The notes beneath the pieces were generated by a model. It saw only the letters and a list, made by a program, of their open reading frames with translations, did not search any database and was not told where the DNA came from. DNA of 6,124 nt, taken from NCBI GenBank assembly GCA_946222055.1, contig CAMIEW010000063.1:1-6124 (forward strand). The letters are read 5' to 3'. Below are positions 1-4,037 of the stretch, piece by piece; position 1 is the stretch's first letter, and each line of letters begins with the position of its first letter. The DNA comes from an uncultured Porphyromonas sp. (GTDB lineage: Bacteria > Bacteroidota > Bacteroidia > Bacteroidales > Porphyromonadaceae). The translations under genes were made by a program, and so were the position numbers.

Positions 1-686
1 GTCTCTTCCAGTACTTAGAGGACTTTGACCAAGTATGGCAGTCGCTGCCTGTGGAGACACCGAGGATCCTCTGCGGAGGCTCGGGGCTCTACGTCGAGGC
101 GGCGGTCCGGGGGTACCACCTGCCGGATGTCCCTCGGGACGAGCAGCTGAGAGAGGAGCTGGGACAGCTTAGTCTCGATGCGCTTCGCGAGAGAGCAGAG
201 CAGCTGGGTGCGCTGGAGGAGGTGAGGGATCCGGAGAATAGGCGACGGATGGAGCGGGCGATAGAGGTGGCACTCTACTTCCGCGACCATGGCGAGCGGT
301 ACCTGGATCGTCCCCCACTGGAGGGACCGATCTACTGCCTCGACATATCCCGGGAGACCCGGCGCAGGCGGATCAGCGAGCGACTTGATCGAAGACTCCT
401 CGGAGGGATGGTGGAAGAGGTGGAGGGGCTGCTGCAGCACCTTCGCCCTGAGCAACTCACCTACTATGGGCTGGAGTACCGCTACGTGACGGACTACGTC
501 ACCGGCAAGCTCACCTACGAGGAGATGCGGGACCAGTTGGAGGTTGCGATACATCAGTTTGCCAAGCGTCAGATGACCTGGATCCGCGGCATGGAGCGGC
601 GAGGTCTAACCATTATCCCTATACCGCCCGCCGACACCCCCGCCGAGACCGCCGAGCTAATCCTGAGAGAGTATAGTAAGAGATGA
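1..686 (+). CDS. miaA: tRNA dimethylallyltransferase MiaA, 5'-truncated by the window edge
   Basis: MiaA transfers the dimethylallyl group of DMAPP to N6 of A37 in tRNAs reading UNN codons, in the cytoplasm. The reading frame is open from base 3 and stops with TGA at 684-686, giving 227 visible residues; the family is usually about 300, so roughly 75 N-terminal residues, including the P-loop, lie upstream. The GTG at 51 is internal, since the frame continues to the left with matching sequence. Visible landmarks, numbered from the codon at base 3: the CGGSGLY motif (24-30), DPENRRRMERAIEV (77-90), the YYGLEYRYVTDYVTGKL stretch (154-170) and AIHQFAKRQMTW (182-193), a conserved C-terminal MiaA motif. 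The YYGLEY and MTWIRGMERRG wording resembles Bacteroidota MiaA proteins as I recall them. Some Bacteroidota carry two miaA copies, so this could be either. It is a housekeeping gene and probably unrelated to the glycan genes downstream except by proximity. Confidence 0.95.
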   Translation, partial: LFQYLEDFDQVWQSLPVETPRILCGGSGLYVEAAVRGYHLPDVPRDEQLREELGQLSLDALRERAEQLGALEEVRDPENRRRMERAIEVALYFRDHGERYLDRPPLEGPIYCLDISRETRRRRISERLDRRLLGGMVEEVEGLLQHLRPEQLTYYGLEYRYVTDYVTGKLTYEEMRDQLEVAIHQFAKRQMTWIRGMERRGLTIIPIPPADTPAETAELILREYSKR

Positions 687-690
687 GTAT

Positions 691-694
691 GGAG
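691..694 (+). promoter_or_regulatory. Candidate ribosome binding site (GGAG) for the sulfatase start at 701
   Basis: GGAG lies six bases before the ATG at 701 and is the main reason for preferring that start. The competing ATG at 683 overlaps the miaA stop (ATGA, 683-686) and has only a weak purine run beside it. Bacteroidota often start translation without a Shine-Dalgarno, so this is supportive and not decisive. Confidence 0.45.
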
Positions 695-700
695 TACCAT

Positions 701-2185
701 ATGAGACGTCAGACGACGGTGGGACTTGCGCTCACCGCGAGTCTTGCCCCTGTGATGGCACAGCAGCGGACGGAGGGGCAACTGCCGGAGCGACCCAATG
801 TGATCGTCCTGCTGGCTGATGACATCGGATGGGGCGACCTGTCGCCCTATGGCACATCCGGGGTGCAGACGCCGGCTGTCGAGGAGCTGGCACAGAGGGG
901 GACCCGATTCACAGACGCTCACTGCGTCGCCGCCACTTCTACCCCCTCACGTTACTCCCTCCTCACCGGTCACTACGCCTGGAAGCGGGAGGACACCGGC
1001 GTCGCCAGCGGAGACGCTCCGATGATCATACATCCGGAGCAGTACACGGTCGCCGACCTCTTCCGTGAGGCAGGATACACTACCGGGGCAATCGGCAAGT
1101 GGCACCTCGGTCTCGGGGATAATCCCTCGGGACAGGACTGGAATCAGAAGCTCTCGCCCAATCCTCAGGATCTCGGCTTTGATTACTCCTATATCATGGC
1201 CGCCACCGCCGACAGAGTTCCCTGCGTCTGGATAGAGAATGGACAGGTGGTCGACTACGATCCCTCCAGTCCCATCTTCGTCAGCTATAAGCACAACTTC
1301 CCGGGCGAACCGACCGGACGAGATTATCCCGAGCTGCTCTACAACCTCAAGCCCTCCCACGGACACAACCAGAGCATCATCAATGGTATCTCCCGCATCG
1401 GCTATATGAAGGGAGGCGGTCGAGCTCTGTGGAAGGACGAGCTGATCGCTGACTCGATTGAGTACCATGCGGTGGACTTTATCCGGCAAAATAAGGATCG
1501 ACCCTTCTTCCTCTACCTCTGCACCAATGACATCCACGTGCCGAGGTTTCCGAAGGAGGAGTACCGGACCAGTGAGCTCGGTCTGAGGGGCGATGCACTG
1601 TTGCAATTTGACGGCACCGTCCGGACGATCCTGAACGAACTGGAGCGACTGGGGCTGCGAGAAAACACCCTGATCATCCTCACGTCCGACAATGGCGGAG
1701 TCCTCGACGACGGCTACGACGACAAGGCGACGGAGCTAGCCGAGGGGCGCCACCGGGTCTGCGGTCCATTCAGGGGCGGCAAGTACTCGCTCTTCGAGGG
1801 CGGGACGAGAGTCCCATTCATCGTCAGCCTACCGGGAGTGGTCCCGGAGGGCGAGGTGGTGGATCACATGGTGTCGCACATTGACCTCCTTCGCTCTATG
1901 GCGTCGCTTCTCGGGGTTACCCTGTCTCCTGTCGCTGCACCTGACAGCCGGGATCAGCTCTCCACGTGGCTCAATCGCGGAGGCACCGGACGGGAACTGA
2001 TGGTGGAGCAGGGACTGGGGACAACGATCGCCATACGGTACGGCAAGTACAAGTTTATCCCCCCAGTCAAGCGCCCCACGAGGCGCGCCTGGCAGACCGG
2101 CATAGAGACCGGGCAGGACACCATCCCCCAGCTCTACGACCTCTCCACCGACCCCGGCGAGACCCACAACCTCCTCGCCCGCTAA
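701..2185 (+). CDS. Secreted S1-family sulfatase (arylsulfatase-like), Ser-type active site
   Basis: This type I sulfatase hydrolyses sulfate esters, most likely from sulfated glycans, in the periplasm or at the cell surface. Residues 1-20 (MRRQ, then a hydrophobic stretch ending PVMA) form a signal peptide with a probable cut after Ala20; there is no lipobox cysteine. The mature N-terminus carries the metal-binding Asp pair in LLADDIGWGD (Asp40, Asp41). The active-site signature is S-T-P-S-R (Ser80 to Arg84, followed by YSLLTG), so the formylglycine would be made from serine by an anaerobic radical-SAM maturase (anSME), which is not in this window. Further family landmarks are GKWHLG (132-137, Lys133 and His135), NDIHVPRFP (His279), SDNGG (Asp330, Asn331) and FRGGKYSLFEGGTRVPF (Lys361). 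All expected catalytic positions look intact. At 494 residues it is close to family size, but it stops directly after the LYDLSTDPGETHNL motif, where relatives usually have a further 20-30 residue tail. The start at 701 is favoured by GGAG; starting at 683 would add six residues and overlap miaA by four bases. The exact S1 subfamily and substrate cannot be told by eye. Confidence 0.93.
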   Translation: MRRQTTVGLALTASLAPVMAQQRTEGQLPERPNVIVLLADDIGWGDLSPYGTSGVQTPAVEELAQRGTRFTDAHCVAATSTPSRYSLLTGHYAWKREDTGVASGDAPMIIHPEQYTVADLFREAGYTTGAIGKWHLGLGDNPSGQDWNQKLSPNPQDLGFDYSYIMAATADRVPCVWIENGQVVDYDPSSPIFVSYKHNFPGEPTGRDYPELLYNLKPSHGHNQSIINGISRIGYMKGGGRALWKDELIADSIEYHAVDFIRQNKDRPFFLYLCTNDIHVPRFPKEEYRTSELGLRGDALLQFDGTVRTILNELERLGLRENTLIILTSDNGGVLDDGYDDKATELAEGRHRVCGPFRGGKYSLFEGGTRVPFIVSLPGVVPEGEVVDHMVSHIDLLRSMASLLGVTLSPVAAPDSRDQLSTWLNRGGTGRELMVEQGLGTTIAIRYGKYKFIPPVKRPTRRAWQTGIETGQDTIPQLYDLSTDPGETHNLLAR

Positions 2186-2222
2186 CCCAGCTGAAACACA
2201 AGGGCTCTGTCGGGAAATATTG

Positions 2223-2230
2223 TATCTTTG
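2223..2230 (+). promoter_or_regulatory. Candidate Bacteroides-type promoter -7 element (TAnnTTTG) upstream of the sigma factor
   Basis: TATCTTTG matches the Bacteroides primary-sigma -7 consensus TAnnTTTG in full and lies in the AT-rich part of the 59-base gap between the sulfatase stop and the sigma-factor gene. No good -33 TTTG is visible about 20 bases upstream, so the call is tentative. If used, transcription would begin about 5-8 bases downstream, leaving only about 7-10 bases before the GTG at 2245. It would let the sigma/anti-sigma genes be expressed separately from miaA and the sulfatase. Confidence 0.4.
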
Positions 2231-2232
2231 AC

Positions 2233-2237
2233 GGAGA
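2233..2237 (+). promoter_or_regulatory. Candidate ribosome binding site (GGAGA) for a GTG start at 2245
   Basis: GGAGA is followed by a seven-base spacer and then GTG at 2245. It supports GTG over the in-frame TTG at 2263. The first in-frame ATG, at 2320, is too late because it would remove the start of sigma region 2. If the promoter at 2223-2230 is used, part of this site could fall at or before the transcript's 5' end. Confidence 0.45.
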
Positions 2238-2244
2238 TGCCAAG

Positions 2245-2802
2245 GTGACATTTCCTCGCACATTGAGACCCGAGAGTGACCATACCTTTGAGACCTTCTA
2301 TATCACCCATGCTCGAGAGATGTACTGGGTGGGGGTGGCGGTGTGCGGGGACTCGTTCCTTGCAGAGGAGGTGGTGCAGGAGGTCTTTATGCAGCTCTGG
2401 GAGCAGCGAGTAGACCCATCATCCATCCGCAATCCCCACTCTTACCTAGCAACGCTAGTCAAAAATCGTATCTACGATGTGATCCGTCATCGCTCAGTAG
2501 TCAGAGCTCACGAGGAGAGAGTGCGGTACGAGCTGGAGGTGGCCGACCTCGAGGACCTAACCGACGAGGAGAGAGAGGCGATGATCAGTCAGGCGTGGCG
2601 TCTCGTACAGAGCTTACCCGAGGCGGCGCGTGAGATATTTCTCCTCGCCACCATGGAGGGACTGAAGTACTCCGAGATCGCAGAGCGGAAGGGGATCTCA
2701 ATCAATACGGTCAAAACCCAACTTCGCATAGCGAGGAAGAAACTTCGCAGCGACCCCCTCGCTATGATCGGGCTCTGGATCATCCTTTCACATCTCTCAT
2801 AG
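2245..2802 (+). CDS. ECF-family RNA polymerase sigma-70 factor (FecI/RpoE-like)
   Basis: A small alternative sigma factor that would direct RNA polymerase to the promoter of its cognate transport operon. From GTG at 2245 it has 185 residues, typical for ECF sigma factors. Region 2 covers about residues 14-83, with the core-binding stretch AEEVVQEVFMQLWEQR (40-55) and the promoter-melting and -10 recognition part PHSYLATLVKNRIYDVIRHR (64-83). A charged linker follows (about 88-112). Region 4 covers about 115-168, with SLPEAAREIFLLATMEGLKY and the helix-turn-helix YSEIAERKGISINTVKTQL (142-160). The frame is open far upstream into the sulfatase, but that part is antisense-like shadow with no family similarity. 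There is no ATG between the sulfatase stop and region 2, so a GTG (2245, with GGAGA) or TTG (2263) start is needed. The last 14 residues (LAMIGLWIILSHLS) are unusually hydrophobic. Its position just before fecR and a SusC with an STN domain marks it as the regulator of that operon; it is probably held inactive by the downstream FecR. Confidence 0.93.
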   Translation: MTFPRTLRPESDHTFETFYITHAREMYWVGVAVCGDSFLAEEVVQEVFMQLWEQRVDPSSIRNPHSYLATLVKNRIYDVIRHRSVVRAHEERVRYELEVADLEDLTDEEREAMISQAWRLVQSLPEAAREIFLLATMEGLKYSEIAERKGISINTVKTQLRIARKKLRSDPLAMIGLWIILSHLS

Positions 2803-2844
2803 CTCCCGCTTCACCCTTTTTCACTTCTCAATCGTCTTATGATC

Positions 2845-2851
2845 GGAGGGG
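2845..2851 (+). promoter_or_regulatory. Candidate ribosome binding site (GGAGGGG) for fecR
   Basis: A purine-rich GGAGGGG lies nine bases before the ATG at 2861 and is the strongest Shine-Dalgarno-like sequence noticed at any gene start here. It favours 2861 over the second in-frame ATG at 2894, which has no such site. Confidence 0.45.
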
Positions 2852-2860
2852 CACCTATCG

Positions 2861-4003
2861 ATGCACCTTCCACAATACCTTTTGACATCCATTATGAAGG
2901 ATCAGTCTGAGTACATACACCATATAAAGTCTGCCCTATCCGGCAAGGAGAGGGCGGAGACAGAGGATCTGCTGCTGATCCGGCGACTGTCGGATCTATC
3001 AGCGATGCCGGACTTTGATGTCCGCGTAGGATACGAACGACTACAAGCAGAAGTGGATCGTCGGGAGAGACAGAGGAGGCAACGAAGACGTCTCATCGCA
3101 GTCTCTCTTGGGGCTGCAGCTGCCTTTATCGGTGTGCTGATGATCCTACTCACACCAAAGAGAGGAGGTGATCTAATGCCGGAAGAGAGTCGAGTCGCAA
3201 TGGACCTGTTACGGCAATCCTACATTCTTCCTGACTCCCTTGCAGGAGATAGGGATCTGGTACTCCTGCGAGAAGACGGATCAAGAATGCACCTCCGTCT
3301 AGGGGACCAGGACACACTTAAGATGGCGGAGATGGCCCCTCTCCTCAGTCCCGATGAGGCAGTGACTCTCGTTGTGCCTGAGACAAGGCGTGGAAACGTC
3401 CTCCTGGAGGATGGCACAGTGGTACTGCTTAACTCCGTCTCTCGACTAAGGATGCCCACTTCGCTCACAGATGGACGGCGGATAGCTCTCGAGTCAGGCG
3501 AGGCGCTGATGGATGTGGCGCATGACGAGAAACACCCATTCCGTGTCACACTGCCGGAGATGGACCTGGAGGTGCTCGGGACTACATTCAATATCTGTCT
3601 CTACCCGGAGCAGGAGCCTACGGCAACGCTGGTGGAGGGGCGGCTGAGAGTGACCGATAAGGCGGGACGATCTCTTATGCTCCACCCCGGAGAGGAGGCT
3701 GTCCGTGGCAGAGACGGCAGCCTGGAGAGGAGGCCGGCGGATCTGAGGACAAAGACCGCATGGGTGGAGGGGACGTTTGTCTTCAGTCACCTATCCCTAT
3801 CCTCTATCATGACTTACCTTGGGCGGTGGTACGGATTTGACACCACCTTTACCTCCGGCGCACTGAAGGAGAATACATATACCGGCGCACTGAAGAGAGA
3901 GTACAGCAGAGACTTCGTCTTCAGTCTACTGGAGACAACCACTAATCTTAGCATAACCAACCAACAACACGAGGAGCGACACGTGGTCGTAAGCCATCGG
4001 TGA
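2861..4003 (+). CDS. FecR-family anti-sigma factor, inner-membrane signal transducer
   Basis: FecR-type proteins hold the partner ECF sigma factor in the cytoplasm and relay a signal from an outer-membrane transporter. The 380 residues divide as follows. A cytoplasmic, charged N-terminal region (1-77) would bind sigma and ends in a very basic stretch (RRERQRRQRRRL, 67-78). A single transmembrane helix follows (about 79-97), the basic flank giving an N-in topology. A periplasmic FecR domain spans about 175-265, with RGNVLLEDGTVVLLNSVSRL, the ALMDVAHDEKHPFRV segment and LEVLGTTFNI. A C-terminal DUF4974-like domain spans about 307-378 (FVFSHLSLSSIMTYLGRWYGFD onward), the part expected to meet the transporter's STN domain. 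The gene starts 58 bases after the sigma stop and ends 34 bases before susC, consistent with one operon. An internal ATG at 2894 (MKDQSEYIHH) would remove 11 residues and is a realistic alternative. A 9-residue near-repeat lies in the C-terminal domain (SGALKENTY/TGALKREYS). Confidence 0.92.
   Translation: MHLPQYLLTSIMKDQSEYIHHIKSALSGKERAETEDLLLIRRLSDLSAMPDFDVRVGYERLQAEVDRRERQRRQRRRLIAVSLGAAAAFIGVLMILLTPKRGGDLMPEESRVAMDLLRQSYILPDSLAGDRDLVLLREDGSRMHLRLGDQDTLKMAEMAPLLSPDEAVTLVVPETRRGNVLLEDGTVVLLNSVSRLRMPTSLTDGRRIALESGEALMDVAHDEKHPFRVTLPEMDLEVLGTTFNICLYPEQEPTATLVEGRLRVTDKAGRSLMLHPGEEAVRGRDGSLERRPADLRTKTAWVEGTFVFSHLSLSSIMTYLGRWYGFDTTFTSGALKENTYTGALKREYSRDFVFSLLETTTNLSITNQQHEERHVVVSHR
3855..3895 (+). 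repeat. Two copies of an exact 14-base direct repeat, 27 bases apart, inside fecR
   Basis: CCGGCGCACTGAAG occurs at 3855-3868 and again at 3882-3895. The 27-base period keeps the reading frame and gives SGALKENTY followed by TGALKREYS, residues 332-350 of FecR. It could be a small tandem duplication or chance similarity; the 13 bases after each copy have diverged. Confidence 0.7.
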
Positions 4004-4037
4004 TGCCCCTCACATAACATTATTTCAAACCCCTATT
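4004..4037 (+). other. Short AT-rich gap between fecR and susC
   Basis: Only 34 bases separate the fecR stop from the susC ATG. The gap contains ATAACATTATTTCAAA and no Shine-Dalgarno, TAnnTTTG element or hairpin that I can see. If the sigma factor activates susC directly, its promoter should lie here or in the end of fecR, but I know of no consensus that would let me mark it. Confidence 0.4.

Noticed and set aside
51..686. GTG at 51 as the true start of the first gene
   Set aside because: The frame stays open to the left edge with sequence typical of MiaA, and the P-loop half of the enzyme would be missing. The gene is simply cut by the window.
923..937. Cysteine-type sulfatase signature starting at CVAAT
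   Set aside because: The cysteine is five residues before the real motif and lacks the arginine at the fifth position. The S-T-P-S-R register, followed by YSLLTG, fits the family.
1966..2244. An upstream extension of the sigma-factor frame into the sulfatase gene
   Set aside because: The frame is open back to an ATG at 1966, but the translation there is a shifted reading of the sulfatase (rich in Arg, His and Pro) with no sigma-factor similarity. The family domain begins after 2245.
2283..2290. A second full TAnnTTTG match (TACCTTTG), with TTG 17 bases upstream
   Set aside because: It lies within the conserved start of sigma region 2, and a transcript from it could only use ATG 2320, which would lose part of the domain. 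Probably chance.
2768..2825. Possible terminator after the sigma gene (CGGGCT...AGCTCCCG, then a T run)
   Set aside because: The arms are an imperfect match, more than 25 bases apart, and within the sigma coding end. The T run is not directly next to a stem, and fecR is expected to be co-transcribed.
2839..2910. A 23-codon ORF (ATG 2839 to TGA 2908) overlapping the fecR start, as a possible leader peptide
   Set aside because: There is no ribosome binding site, no attenuator-like codon run or hairpin, and it sits in another frame over the fecR start.
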